A stretch of DNA of 64,000 nt, taken from Scleropages formosus (lineage: Eukaryota > Chordata > Actinopteri > Osteoglossiformes > Osteoglossidae). This document shows, piece after piece, positions 24,255 through 37,312 of this stretch; within the stretch, counting starts at the first letter, position 1; every line of letters begins with the position of its first letter. A program made the translations under genes and the position numbers. Location of the stretch: NCBI RefSeq assembly GCF_900964775.1, contig NC_041818.1:15027332-15091331 (forward strand), given 5' to 3'. The notes under the pieces are model-generated. The model was not told the DNA's origin. It did no database searches and was given only the letters and a program-made list of their open reading frames with translations.

Positions 24255-25196
24255 GGAAATATAAAGGTAAATGCAATTCAGTTCAAGATTATTTGCTTGA
24301 GTGAGAGGACCACTGGAGTGAACTTGGAGGTAACTGGTCGCTTAAACCACCACCCCCCAAGAAAATCATTTGCCACAACCAGAATTTCCTAATAAGTTAA
24401 ACTTGCTTTAAAGATCATTGTCTTTTATCTTTATACATGTTCCCTGGGTGAGGAAGTACAATCCCAAGAATGGTGAGGTGACCTAATGCAGTCTAGTCTA
24501 GTAATATAAAAGGGTTTGATTGTGATAATTGTATCCTATGTTACTTGGTGGTCTGGGTTGTATTTAGAAGAACCATTCATAAAATTTTAATCAGCAAGCA
24601 AAGAAACAAAATAATAAAACAAACATGGCTACAGAGTTAAAAGTTTTTGCCAACAAGTATATTTGTAGTTCAAGAAGACAGACATTAATAGTGCAAACTG
24701 AACTTTCTTAGTTAAAGTACTAACAGCATCATTTCCAAAACAGCCAAAAATATCACTCAGGGTACAAAATTTGTTATATTTACACAGCAAACACGATTTC
24801 TGTTTTTATACTTGAAATATCTTCTTGTCCAGTGCTTTTGCAGGTTTTAATGACTAATATATTGTTATATGTAGTGTATGTATTATATTTTAAAATCCTT
24901 TCCATAACTCATGTTAAAGCGGAGTCTTCAAAATATATTAGGACGTTTTAACAGGAAAGAGCAATCACTGACAATTTAGAAAAAGTTAAAAATTAAAATT
25001 AATAAGAAGAAATGGATTATTTTAAATATATAGATTTGAATATCATTATTTCTTGCAAACCTAAATAACCATCACAGAAGAATGATACATACTTGACAAT
25101 CACAGCAGTTCAAGTAATTCATATGCTCCTAGATGGCAAAGTCAGACTATAATTGTTGATGATGTGAATTTGATAGAACATCATTTGTTTACTTAT

Positions 25197-25232
25197 TTGG
25201 TTTCTGCTAAATATATTGGAAAAGAGGGTGTT
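25197..25232 (+). repeat. Short direct repeat beside gene E, copy 1
   Basis: TTTCTGCTAAATATATTGGA and the following AAGAGGGTGTT recur with two or three changes at 25679-25714, on the other side of the last exon of gene E. Confidence 0.75.
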
Positions 25233-25513
25233 ATTGAAAATCTCTTGTATAAAAGTCTGACTAATCCCTGGATTTACACTTAGAGGAAACATTATTGCTT
25301 GTAATGTATTCCTTTAAGGTTATCACAAGATTTTGAATTCAAGAGATTTCCTAGTGGGATTTCTGATAAGATGCCATTGTGACAATGAGGAAATGTTGGG
25401 TTATTCCTGTGGTGCTTTTCTCTTCAACTCTAACCTCTGAATATATAGTATGGCTGCTGATCTGACCCCTCTACATGAACCCATGTGAAGTTTATTCCTT
25501 TTATTGTGAGTTT

Positions 25514-28306
25514 TTAGTCCCATTCTTTGTATCGAACACCGGAATAAAGGACATGGCTTTCAGTCTGATCCCTCCTTGTCCCAGTGTGGGGCTTCCTCTT
25601 TGGGAAACTGCACTCGGCGTAGTTGATCTGCTGTCGCTCCTGGGTTTGAGAATAACAGCATCATTAGTCTACTTAAAATTTGGCTTCTGCTAAATATATT
25701 AGAAAAGAGGGTGTTCTCATATTTCACTGGAAAATATTCCCCAAAGACAAAATGTCTTGCTAACTAACTTAGTGGATTAGATAGTAATGAATATTGATTA
25801 TACCTTCAGTTTTTCCATAACATGAAGATGACATAGGATAAAAGTCTTGGTGGGGCAAACTGATGGCCTATACCCTACCCGTGATGACAGGCAAAACTAA
25901 GTAATTTTAATAATACGCACCAGCAACATGTGCATTGATTTCTATCACACACAGTAATTTTTACATATGTTTATTCACAGTTGCTCTAATGTAAATAACT
26001 CTTAAAATTAATTGTACTGTACCTCTGTTTTTGGAAAAGGGGATAATTTCTGGTTTGCTTCTGCTGGACAAAGAAAAAAGGTATCTTTATTGTAAATTTA
26101 AGAAAAAAAACATTAAGTAACAAAAAAATACTGTACTTTAAAGTTTCTTTTACAATGTCTGTTCAACACAAACCTTTTGTTCTTGTCCTTTTCAGGCAGA
26201 AGATGACAATTATCACTACACATAAGATGTTAGATGCCACCAGCACAACGATTAAAGGACTTGTTTGGTCTTTTGGGTCTGAACCTGTGATGTGATACAG
26301 GATGCAGGAATGTTTTCGTTCACCTTCAAGTGTGCAGTTACAGAAAAATGTTCTATATGCTTCATTGATATTAGACTTAGCTTGTAATCTAAATTTTTTT
26401 CAATCACCATTCTCAGATGTTCCTAAATTTTCCAAAATTTACATTAATTATATGTATTGCAGTAGATTTTCAGAAATAATAAAACATTTGTATTTGTTCA
26501 TCCAACAAATGTTTTTTTTTTCAAAACAATGCCAAACAAAACAAAAATAATGTAGCACTTTATAGCCATTTTCTACTTAGAAATTCCACCACTGCCTTAT
26601 TTCCAACATATCGTCTTGAGAAGGGTTGTTCCCAGTTATTTTATGGTTTTACCTTAATTACATTTACATTAGGTACACAACACATACACTATGTAATACT
26701 CAAAATGTATACACATATACACAAAATCTAAATGTTGTATCACAACATCTAAATGTTGAAACCAATTTACATACCTTCAATTTCCAGCTTTGTCCCATTT
26801 CCAAACAGTATGTTCCCACATGTGGCCACAGCACAGTAGTAAATCCCAGCATCAGAGCGGCTGAGGTTCCTCTTGGGGAGGCTGTAGACACAGCCGTGTG
26901 TAGGAGACCCAGCCTCAGGGCTCTTCTCACACTCATCGCTCCTCTTTCCATGGGTGTAAATGAGTCCCGGAAGGGATTCTCCTGAGCCGTGTCTGAACCA
27001 GTAAACACTGTGTTCTCCTGCACAGGTCTCACTGTCTACTGTACACTGCAGAGTCACCGAGTCTCCTGGATTTACTGCGTCAAGTACAAGGTTTTCGGTA
27101 AAATATCTGTTTGTAGTTTCTGTGCCTGTAACAATAAGTGAACAAAAATGTACTAAAGCTATGCACAACATGCATCAGAATAAATACTTCCACGCATCCA
27201 GGAAAACTCCTTATCCAGTTACTTCATGTACAAACATTTCATTTACAAATATCAGCCCAATGTTCTTTATTTTGCATTCTTTTTTCCAACAAATTATTTC
27301 TAAATATATTGTAGCAAAATTCAATCTTTACATATCAGAAATTTTGACCAGCAGTATTTGATTTAATTATTCTTTCTCTTACCCTCATATGTCAGGAAGA
27401 CACCTTTCGCAAAGAATATGTGCTCATAGCTCCGTGTGCAGCAGTAATAGTGTCCTGCGTCGGTGGCTTTTGCATTTAAAATTGTGAGCCCCATGCTGGT
27501 CTGGTTTTTTTGCAGAATAAAGCGACGATCTTTCTCGAATTCCCCGTAGAACACAGGGTCACTTGAGTGAACATAGAGAGATAGTATGCACTGAGGAGGG
27601 TGCCCCACCAGCTGCTTGAACCAGTAGAAATAACTTCCGGCTCCCACAGATATGGTACACATTAGAGTGACATTGTCTCCAAGTTGGAAGGTCTTCACCA
27701 CATCACTCTGAGAGAGCATGGCAAAAGTCAAGCCTGAAGGGAAAGAAATGCCTAGAGTGTGTCTGATGAAACACTGCATTATATTCTGCATCAATAACTG
27801 CTTTTTCCAGTGCAGGATTACACCTGTCCAACGCCAGCCCTCGTAGAACAGCATGAGGAAGGCTACACCATGGACAGGACACTAGACTAGCCCCAGTCCC
27901 TCACAGGACAATTACACTCAAACACTAGCTAAGAGTAATTTAGAATGATCATTTTAGCTGAAATGCATAGCTTTACACCTTTGCACTGTGGGAAGAAACA
28001 GAGGAAATCCAAATGAACACAGGCAGAACACGAAACAGACCGAGCTGCACCCGAAGTTATGGTGGAACCAATAAACAAGGAGCCCCAAGGCCCAAGCTCT
28101 ATCTGCTGTGACAGTGTTCTACCCATGTATGGCATTATTGTTACTCTGTGGAGATCAGTTACATTTTATGCAGCCCAATACAAATAATTTACAACCTATA
28201 ATACATTGTGTCAGTCAAACACTCCATTATTATATCCTGTGCTGAAAAGAAACAATTCCATACCTGGATGAAACAGCAGCACCACGGCAGTGATCGGTCC
28301 TATCAT
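25514..28306 (-). CDS. nitr: NITR gene E, two-Ig receptor with weakened J strand (340 aa, six exons)
   Basis: Exons: 28264-28306 (leader MIGPITAVVLLFHP), 27383-27733 (V), 26775-27125 (I), 26174-26284 (membrane), 26023-26063 (linker, 41 bp), 25514-25639 (tail). Phases 1,1,1,1,0. V residues 16-131 have VTLMC, YWFKQ and DAGHYYC, followed by a J-like strand that has lost the FGxG pattern (IFFAKGVFLTYEG). The I domain starts with a unique stretch (TETTNRYFTENL) and then becomes like its neighbours from PGDSVTLQC on. The membrane segment is neutral. Tail: INYAEC (Y306), where the +3 residue is Cys so the ITIM is imperfect, and VLYSGV (Y331), which fits. AATAAA candidates at 25491-25496 and 25500-25505 are very close to the stop. 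The linker exon start is the least certain boundary. Confidence 0.86.
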
Positions 28307-29059
28307 TTTTGTGTTCTGTTATATCTGGTGTAATAGCCTGCCAGGTAAGAATGACGAGGTGCGGGACAGAATACTCTGTTAACCTTTGTGTCAACCAGTC
28401 TAACGTATGATTGGCTGACCTGTCATTTGCCAAAGTTGCAGTAATATACACACCCACTGCCTTCTATAGTTAGAATCTTTGAACGGAACTTGGCTGTTTA
28501 CCACTTATGGGCAGCTAAAACAATAACATTGAAATTTACATTCAGAAAAGGTTGTACATGATTTGTGACGCAGAAATGCAAGACAATGGCATTCATGAAA
28601 GACATCATAAAATACAAAGATTTATACATTTTGTTTAAAAAAATAATGTATGCTCTGCAGTTCAATGTATGACGGCATGATTCATACAATAATTACAATA
28701 AAAAGAATTTTAAATGACTGCCAATACTTTTCTAATACTTTTCTTAATGTATGCATTCTATTTAGGCTATTAGACTTCCATACTCATGCTGCATGCATTG
28801 TGTCAGTTTTCAGAATATATTTATATTTCTAATAGAAATCAGTGATCACATTTAACCACATACGAGCCATTTTAATTTTTGTAATGTGAAAAATGTGATT
28901 TTTATATTCGTTTTATATTCATGAACTGTAATCGTTAAAGTAGGGCTATGTAACAGCGGTGTGACTGTTTTACATTAAATATGAATCAATGTATGGCAGT
29001 GTAGTATCACCATAATGAAGACACAGGTGAAATATGTGGAATAATTGGCTACACAGAAG

Positions 29060-30165
29060 TGATCCATTTACTAATGTGACAGACCTAGGAAACTAATTGG
29101 ATAAGAGAGCTAGAAACAGTGGAGAGGGAAAAAAAATTCCCAACTGCAAGGAAGAGGAGAAAAAAAAAACCCTGGGATCCAAGTACTAAGTAAGCAGGGC
29201 AACCAGAGAGCGAGGATTTGCAGTAGTCAAGCTTGCTGGAAATGAAGGTCTGAAGCAGTATTTCAGTGTCCAATGCAGAGAGATTGCACTATAATTTGCA
29301 GATTTTCCTTAGCTACAGGTGGCAGGTCTGCATAACTGAGTTGATCAAGGATTTGTAAGACAGCTATGGGTCGAAGAGAACTTGAGAAATCCCTGTGGAT
29401 CATGTAATGATCTAATTGAAGTCATTGATGTTGACAGAGTTTGCTGTGGGAAAATTTTGGTCCCAGGAGCATGATCTCTGTTTTATTGAGGTTCAGGGGA
29501 AGGCCTTAATACTACAGCGACAGCAGGACATGCCCTTGGTTGCAAGTGTATCTGCAAGCTTGATGAACAGGTAGAGTTGAATGTTCATGGCGTAGGGTGG
29601 AAATTGACATTGTGTGTAATATATTGTTAATAATATTGTCTGAAATATATTCTAGTGGTAGCATATTTAAAAATAAGTGCTATAGCCCCAGACCTTAAGC
29701 TATTCCATATTGGACTATGGAAAGAGAGGACTGCAAGGAATTGTCATTCAAATATATGAACCGAAGCCCATTTGTGATATAAGAGTCTCCAACTTAACGG
29801 GGGTGCAGTGCCGCAGTGGGTTGGACCTGGTCCTGCTCTTCAGTGGGTCTAGGGTTCGAGTCCCGCTTGGGGTGCCTTGCGACGGACTGGCGTCCCGTCC
29901 TGGGTGTGTCCCTTCCCCCTCCGGCCTTACGCCCTGTGTTACCGGGTAGGCTCCGGTTCCCCGTGACCCCGTATGGGACAAGCGGTTCTGAAAGTGTGTG
30001 TGTGAGTCTCCAACTTGTGTAACAAGATGCTATGATCAGTGATGTCAAACGCTGCAGTGAGATCCAAGAGGACAAGCACTGTTGGGAAGCTGACATCAGC
30101 TGACAGGAAGGTTGTAAGGCTGGTTTCCGATGGCTTCAGAATTGTTATTTTTCTGATTGCCATAT
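29060..30165 (-). mobile_element. LINE reverse transcriptase remnants, split by a SINE
   Basis: On the minus strand 30005-30120 reads VLLDLTAAFDITDHSILLHK, the RT motif of L2/CR1-type LINEs. The reading resumes below the SINE with LETLISQMGFGSYI (near 29750-29795), and 29160-29273 reads TFISSKLDYCKSSLSGCPA, a later conserved block of the same protein. Intervening sequence 29300-29700 is not alignable by eye. Frame is broken; L2-like is my best guess. Confidence 0.75.
29796..30003 (+). mobile_element. tRNA-derived SINE (family 1) inserted into a LINE
   Basis: Plus-strand copy flanked by GAGTCTCCAACTT (29783-29795 and 30004-30016). The host LINE frame is continuous across the pair of repeats, so the SINE is the younger insert. 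Confidence 0.93.
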
Positions 30166-30488
30166 GACAGTTATTTGTTCCGTTGAAAGCATTTCAAGTG
30201 GGTTTTAATTTCACCTGAGATTAATGTACTACAGTTCTAATAATGGACCCATCAGCCATCCAACTTTAGATGTGGGAGGTTACCACATGGCTTCATGGGT
30301 GCAAAATTTTTGAGTTTATGCTTCAGCCGGCGCTCTGCTCTGCTGTGAAATTAATCTCACTGTCAGCCTGGTGGTTTACCCATCACAAAAGTATACAGTT
30401 GCAAAATACCACAAGGGTTTTCCCCTCTTGTTTTAACCTGCAAAAAGTGCCAATAGCTTCAGATCTCAGAAATCTCATCTTAAGAAAC

Positions 30489-30705
30489 ACACACACACAC
30501 ACACATTTTCAGAACCGCTTGTCCTACACGGGGTCACGGGGAACCGGAGCCTAACCCGGCAACACAGGGCGTAAGGCCGGAGGGGGAGGGGACACACCCA
30601 GGACGGGACGCCAGTCCGTCGCAAGGCACCCCAAGCGGGACTCAAACCCCAGATCCACCGGAGAGCAGGACTGCGGCCCAACCCACTGCGCCACCGCGCC
30701 CCCTG
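30489..30705 (-). mobile_element. tRNA-derived SINE (family 1)
   Basis: Minus-strand copy flanked by ATCTTAAGAAAC (30477-30488 and 30706-30717). Confidence 0.93.
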
Positions 30706-31964
30706 ATCTTAAGAAACATGAGATGCAAAAACAAACGACATTGAAAACATACAAGCATGGTCAGGTCTTGAGAAGATTTCATAATCAGAAGTATTAGATC
30801 ATGGAAGTTGCTGTAGGAAAACGTGTGAAATCCTTTAACTGTGACTTGATTCCTTCTGGAGGGCTTGCATCTGTGGCCCAACAAGATTAACTAGCCTCTA
30901 CTGGGCTGCCAGGAGGAGCAAACAATGAACTGGGAAGGATTAATGATAGTTTGGTATTGACAGGTTCTTGCTGAGGGGTTGAATATTCAAGGCATTGGAT
31001 TTTACCGTGTATTAAACAAGCTGAATCGGGGATGACCATCCAGCAGTGGTGGCAACAGCACCAAACTGATGAGGCTAAAAAAAGGAGGTGGGGCAGGAAA
31101 ACCACAGTGCTGAAAGATTGTATTTTCTGATGCTACAGGACATTTATGATTGTTCTGTTTTTGTTAACAGGGTTTAGTTAGTGATATGAGGGAGAAGATC
31201 AAGTCACTGAGATGATTCTGTAAAGGTTATCAAGGACTTGTTGGACAGTTCAGTTTGACATAGAGCATTGCTTTCACATTTGGTCTATGTTACTGTAATT
31301 TAATCAGTATGCTGTAGCTGATGGTGTATACAATGTGCAATGGTGAGCTTGTAGGACAAACAGCAAGTCAGGGACCTGTGATGAAAACGCTGAAGGTGAT
31401 GTTGTGGAGGGTTGAGGGCAGCTCAAGACGTCTCTTTCAACGTTCCGTTTAAAAGTTCAGTAAAGGTGACCGGCGAGAAGTGTTCTTCACAACGGTGTGC
31501 TGTTGTTTATGCTTTGTGGTTGGTTTTTGGAAATATCTCATCATTATGACAAGAGAGTGAAATGTACTTTTTTCGGCGGTGGTGCTGCTAGAGAAGAGAC
31601 CACAGGTTCACAGGTTAAAGTGAAGCAGCTGAAACCACCACCTCACTGAAATTCCCACGGCTTGCAGAGCTTTGATTCTGACAGTACTCACAGCTGCTTT
31701 CTCTGTGCCCTTCTGTTTCTGCAGACACTTTGAATTATTTCACTTACAAAATCATAAATATTGGTTTAACAAAATCAAAAGATTAAATGAACACAACAAA
31801 AATGAATAGAAACGATGTTGATTGCCAAGATTTTAACATTACACGTCTCGGTGTAATCAGGTCTGTATGAATAAAAAGGTAAATAGGCAGGGGCACATCA
31901 CTGATATTATTCTTTATGTAAAAGTCACACCATTGTTCCTTACCCAACTTTAATGATGACACGA

Positions 31965-31976
<12 letters not shown>

Positions 31977-32008
<32 letters not shown>

Positions 32009-32204
32009 TCTGAACCGCTTGTCCCATACAGGGTCGCGGGGAACCGGAGCCTATCCTGGCAACTCAGGGCGTAAGGCTGGAGGGGGAGGGGACACACCCA
32101 GGACGGGACAGCAGTCCGTCACAAGGCACCCCAACCAGGACTTGAACCCCAGACCCACCGGAGGGCAGGACCCGGTCCAACCCACTGTGCCACCGCACCC
32201 CTTT
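31977..32204 (-). mobile_element. tRNA-derived SINE (family 1) with long CA tail
   Basis: Minus-strand copy with a CA tail of about 30 bases. Flanks (ACACGAATAC / ACATGAATAT) are an imperfect candidate duplication. Confidence 0.88.
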
Positions 32205-32703
32205 TACATGAATATGCAATTCATATAAAAACTAAATATTCCATCTTTTTTTCTTGTTGTATCTCTTTAGATACGTATTTTTCCAAAAATATTGTCGAGA
32301 ACGGTTAAACTATCTAAAGTGTAACTATTATTGCGCTAACTATTGCAGGTAACATTGCAAACCACCAATACAGTGAGAAATGCAGCACATGAAGAAGCTG
32401 TCACATGTGCTGGTTTAGTGCCAGGAGCAGATCCCCACGGTGGGCATGGTAAACCACCCAGTGGCAACATTATTTACTGCATGTCATGTGATGGTCCCTC
32501 AACAGATGGCAGTAGCTGTGTGTTTATTTGCGTTACAGCAGATCAGCGCAGACACACAGAGCACACTGCAGTAGAAAGCTTTGAAGGATGGATTTTATCA
32601 CCTGTTCACTGATATGAACTGGCTTCTAGCGCTTCCTCTAGTTCAGCAATAATTCCTTTTAAACTTATCCGCCAAGCTCAGAATGAAGTTATGTATTAAT
32701 ATA

Positions 32704-32910
32704 CACACACACACACACATTTTCTGAACCGCTTGTCCCATACGGGGTCGCGGGGAACCGGAGCCTACCCGGCAACACAGGGCGTAAGGCCGGAGGGGGA
32801 GGGGACACACCCAGGACAGGACGCCAGTCTATCGCAAGGCACCCCAAGCAGGACTCAAACCCCAGACCCACTAGAGAGCAGGACCCGGTCCAACCCACTG
32901 CACCACCCAC
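32704..32910 (-). mobile_element. tRNA-derived SINE (family 1)
   Basis: Minus-strand copy flanked by TGTATTAATATA (32692-32703 and 32911-32922). A second, plus-strand copy begins 36 bases on, so the two heads face each other. Confidence 0.93.
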
Positions 32911-32946
32911 TGTATTAATATAATAAATTCAAAAGCACATGTACAC

Positions 32947-33156
32947 TTGGTGGTGTGGTGGTGCAACGGGTTTGGCTCCCTGCTCTCTGGTGGGTCTGGG
33001 GTTTGAGTCCCGCTTGGAGTGCCTTGCGGCGGACTGGCGTCCCATCCTGGGTGTGTCCCCTCCCCTTCCAGCCTTGTGCCCTGCGTTGCCATGTTAGGCT
33101 CCGGGTCGCTGTGACCCCACTTGAGATGAAGTTTAAGACAGTGTGTGTGTGTGAAT
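32947..33156 (+). mobile_element. tRNA-derived SINE (family 1)
   Basis: Plus-strand copy, more diverged than its neighbour; flanked by ACATGTACAC / ACATGTGCAC (32937-32946 and 33157-33166). Confidence 0.88.
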
Positions 33157-33803
33157 ACATGTGCACCATCTTGAAGACTCATCTCACAAAATTTTCATGC
33201 ACTTTCAAATTAATAAAATATTATGGCGAACAAGACAAGGATATAATGTAATATGATATAATATAGAACATGGGCGTTTGCAGATGTGGGCTATGGAACT
33301 TACAAGTGAGTTGCACATAAGGCCACTACTGTACACAGTTTCATTCTGTCTTGCTTGGTTTGCACTGCAACTTGATTGGCACAGCGCTGGCTTGTGGTTT
33401 TCTGTGGAACTCCTTATGAGTGGGTGGGACAGCAACGTTCCACCCCCTGTGCTGTGTGCAAGCCAGTATTGCTCCTTTTACACTCACTGTACGTAGGACC
33501 TCATGGCGCTTTACCCGACATCAAAGTTATTCTCTCTTCCGGCAGTTGAAGCCCCCCCAAACCCTGACTGACCTTATTAGCAACTACAAACTAGAACATG
33601 ACCACAAAAGGCAGGCTGTTTCAGCTTCCAGAATAAATAAGACAAATATTTGTGTCAGCGCCCTTAGCTCTAGGTTTCCTTAACTAGGGTACAGAGAAAG
33701 TCCTTCAGCTCTCTATATCTGACTCGTAGACAGACGGACATAGACATGTGTTTTCTGCACTAACACACCATGCTCTTCCTATAGGTGTGTGTCTCTGTCT
33801 GAA

Positions 33804-34011
33804 TTACATTTGCTTATTTAGCTGATGCTTTTCCCCAAAAGCAACTTATAAGGCTAAGCTACTTACAGTTATTTACCCATCCACACAGCTGTAATTTTCC
33901 TGGAGCAATTTAGGGTAAGTACCTTGCTCATAGATACTATAGCAGGAGGTGACACTCAAACCTTTGGGTCCAAAGGCAACAGCACTGATCACTATGCCAC
34001 CAGTTGTCCCC
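33804..34011 (-). mobile_element. tRNA-derived SINE (family 3)
   Basis: Minus-strand copy with the AAGTACCTTGCTCA body and the head reading CCTTTGGGTCCAAAGGC; its 3' end is the TTTAGCTGATGC tail shared with family 2. Confidence 0.78.
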
Positions 34012-36842
34012 AGAGACTTGCAGTACAAATACTGGGACCTCTAAATCTCAGAGTCAGTCCCACCGAGGGGTTAAATACACCATTTACTGACCCCATACAC
34101 CATGATCCGACATCTTCCTTCTACGTCAAAGCAGCAGTATTGTGTATTTCCCTGTATGCACAGGGTTACTGTGTCCAGCGGGTTGAGCAGCAGGCTACCT
34201 TGGAAAAATATTTTGACCCTTTTTTAAATGCACTACTCTCAACTCTCGGCAGGTAGAGTTGATGACTGCTCACGCATTCCAAGCTGTGTTGTGTGCAGGT
34301 TTGAAGATGAAGATAAACTGAATTGAAACTGATCAATGGTCACACTGTTAAGCTCTCAGAAATGCTGTATATTGGAATGCCTGTGGAAACACTAGGTTTT
34401 GTCAGACTGAGCAGGGATCGAATCCACATCCATCCAGCTGAAGTCCAGTCTGGGACCAAGCCACAGGTCTAGGATGAAGGGGTTTCATCAAGGGTCTTCT
34501 TAATGTTTCTTCACTGTGGACACTGAACATACAGTTCCTTAAAAAAGGATGGAAGTTTAAGTGACATATTACTTACAGAAATTAGTTTGATCTGTCGCTG
34601 TTAAAAACAAACAGTCATTGGGGTTAGAAGTTGAAACCTTTTGGAAGTGTCCAGCATTTGCACTTTTTTCTTAAAGGAATGTAAAGCAGATCGTAAATTT
34701 TAGTGAGATGTCCAGATTTTTACTCTTTCATTTTTATCTACTGTTAAGCTTCTTTTTTAAATTTCTTTTTGAAATTTCTTTTTCTTTTTTTATATTTACA
34801 TTTATTTATTTAGCAGATGCTTTTCTTCAAAGCGACTGCCAATGAACTCTATGTAGTGTAAACTGATGTATGCATTTCTGTTGGTGCTGTGTTTGCTCAT
34901 GTAGGGACAAACAGTCATAATTTATTTTTAGAGCTGGGCTGGACTGAAGACTCACAGCATGGCCTGATGTTGGTGTGGTTTTGCTGAACTGAAACTCGTG
35001 AAGCGAGGGCCCCGCTGCTGGGCGGTCAGTCTTCCTGCAAAGGCCTTTGATGCTCTGCAGAGGTGAAGAAACCAATGGAAAATTACTGACCGCATTGCTA
35101 CAGACTTGTAAACAGCAGCTGTCAGAAAAAAAGCTGCCTGTCACTTTACCAGAAGAAAAGTTACTGAGGTCGGAATACATTTTTGTCAAGATTAATTTTC
35201 ACATTGTGTTAAAAAATAATGGTTTATACAGAATATTAAGCAAAATCTGACAAGTATTGTAAGGAACTTCCTTATAATTAATGATACAGACTAAGAGTCG
35301 TTGTAATGTTGGCTGATAGCAGAGAGCAAATCCGGAACTGCACTCTCTATGCAGCCACATTTCCACTGTCTGCTCCTGATGCATTTGTGTGAAATTTGAA
35401 CAGATGTCCACGATGATGGTGCACTGTACATGACTTGTGATGCTACCAAAGTAGCAAATGGCAGTGGTTGGCTGCAGTGGTTGGCTGCAGTGGTATGTTT
35501 CCCAGAGGCCCAGAGACAAGGTGACTAGGAAATCCTCAAAGAAGATCAAGGGAAATACTAATGCTTCTTCCACCTCCCCTCAGTGTGTGCATGCTCATAT
35601 CTGTGTAGTAAGACAGACAATGGACAAAAATTCCTCATCTTTTTTTACAGTAAACATAAAACCTTGCACCGAATTCTGAGTTTTGCATTATTTAGAGTCA
35701 GCGCTACTCTTAGAGTTTTTGGAATTTCTCTTTGTCCTTGTTATACCAGAACATACAGATATACCATCTCCTCAAGAAAGAAACTTGTGAAATAAAAATG
35801 AAGCATATAAAAGAATATCCTTTGGGCAGTAGTGTGTGAGAGTGGAGTTGAAAAACAATAAAAAGTGCAAAACATGCATAAAATTTATTTGTGTTGGAAA
35901 TAAAATAATTACAGTTTTTTATAATATAGAAGTGAAATACAACAAATCAGTGTAATCAAGTAACAGGAGGCGAAGGAATTGTGTAATCTGCGCTATAGAC
36001 ATGTGGCTTACAATGTGACAAGTAACTAACTGTGACAAGAAGGGTGCAGTCAGTGGAAGTTCTCAGCTTGATAAACTCAGCACTGAGCTGCGACTTCCAC
36101 TCAGGAAGTGATGTAAACCATACATCGCGAGCATAATCAAACCCTCTCCTAAATTTCCGAATAAGGTGATCTTCAGCTCCTCAGCACCCATCTTAGAAAA
36201 AAAAATCACCCGAAAGCCTCTAACAGCGCAGGTTGTGCAGCTTCTCATACTAAATACATTTTAAGGTGTTTTCTGGTTACAGTGAGTGAGAAAAAACAGG
36301 ATATTTTCTCAAGAACAGAAAACACCCTTAGAGATGACTTTTTTCTAATAAAGCAAGGCAAACCACATCAACCCCCCCCCCTCCTCACACACACACACAC
36401 ACACACCAGCACACAAACAGGCAAGAGAGAACACAGTATACACACCTTATTTAAAAACAGAAAGACACAGACTTGAAATCAGGGTTGGCAAAAATGCCTG
36501 ATATCATGCACACACAATACATTATAGAGAAAACATACAGATGCACACATATTACAAATGAGAACTCGTACACGTTTGCTAGATTTATAAGGACGTGCAG
36601 GTAGAAAAGTGTAATCACATTGCTGAAACTGGATGCGTACTTGGAGAAAACACACATCTTCTCTTACTTAAAGGTTAAAGTTCTTTGCTCTTTCACATGT
36701 GTTTGCTCACACACTATTTTATTTTGTTTCAGATTAAAGGTCTCTAAAATGTGAAATATTAGAGTAACAAAAATCTAAATTTTATTATTATTATGCTTTT
36801 TTTCACACAGAGGTTGGAAACCCTGTTTGTGCTCAAGGTGAA

Positions 36843-37312
36843 AAGGGTGGCATGGTGGCACAGTGAGTAGTGCTGTTGTCTCGCAGTGCCTCTGTGCTGC
36901 AAGAGGATGTGGGCTTGATCCTTGCTCTATCTGTGTAGAGTTTGCATGTTCCCCTGTGTCTGCAGGGGTTTCCTCCCACAGTCCCAAACTCTGCATTACA
37001 GTACCCTTGTGAGAGGATGTGGGTTCGATCCCTGCTCAGTCTGTGCGGAGTTTGCATGTTCTTCTGATGTCTGTGTGGGTTTCCTCCAGGTGCTCTGGTT
37101 TCCTCCCACAGTCCAAAGACATGCTGTTCAGGTTCACCCATAGTGTGTGAGTGACAGTGTGTTCCACTGATGTATGGATTAGTGACCCAGTGTAAGTAGT
37201 GTATCTAGCAGTGTAAGTCACCGCGGTGAATAAGGTGTGTGGACTGATAACACTACACAGAGTTTGATGGAAGTTGCTTCGGAAAAAAGTGTCTGCTAAA
37301 TAAATAAATGTA
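36843..37312 (+). mobile_element. Core-type SINE (family 2), partly duplicated
   Basis: One copy with a tRNA-like head (GGCATGGTGGCACAGTGAGT) runs to TTTCCTCCCACAGTCC near 36985, then a second head and core begin at about 36987 and run to a full 3' tail (GTGTCTGCTAAATAAATAAA). It looks like a dimer or an insertion of one copy into another at the core. Confidence 0.75.

Larger units (their letters stand above)
21385..25513. other. Intergenic D-E, repeat bearing
   Basis: Holds family 1 SINEs (21793-21999, 23686-23888), a family 2 SINE (23938-24254) and a fish repeat fragment near 22396-22460. The stretch 24260-25513 is AT rich without a recognised feature, apart from a 36-base repeat at 25197-25232 that recurs at 25679-25714. 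Confidence 0.65.

Noticed and set aside
34827-35189. Minus-strand 120-codon frame
   Set aside because: No domain, signal peptide or splice context, and its end overlaps a repeat tail at 34790-34860.
36063-36248. Minus-strand 61-codon frame as a membrane exon
   Set aside because: No splice borders in the cluster's phase and no charged or ITIM flank; nothing ties it to the receptors.
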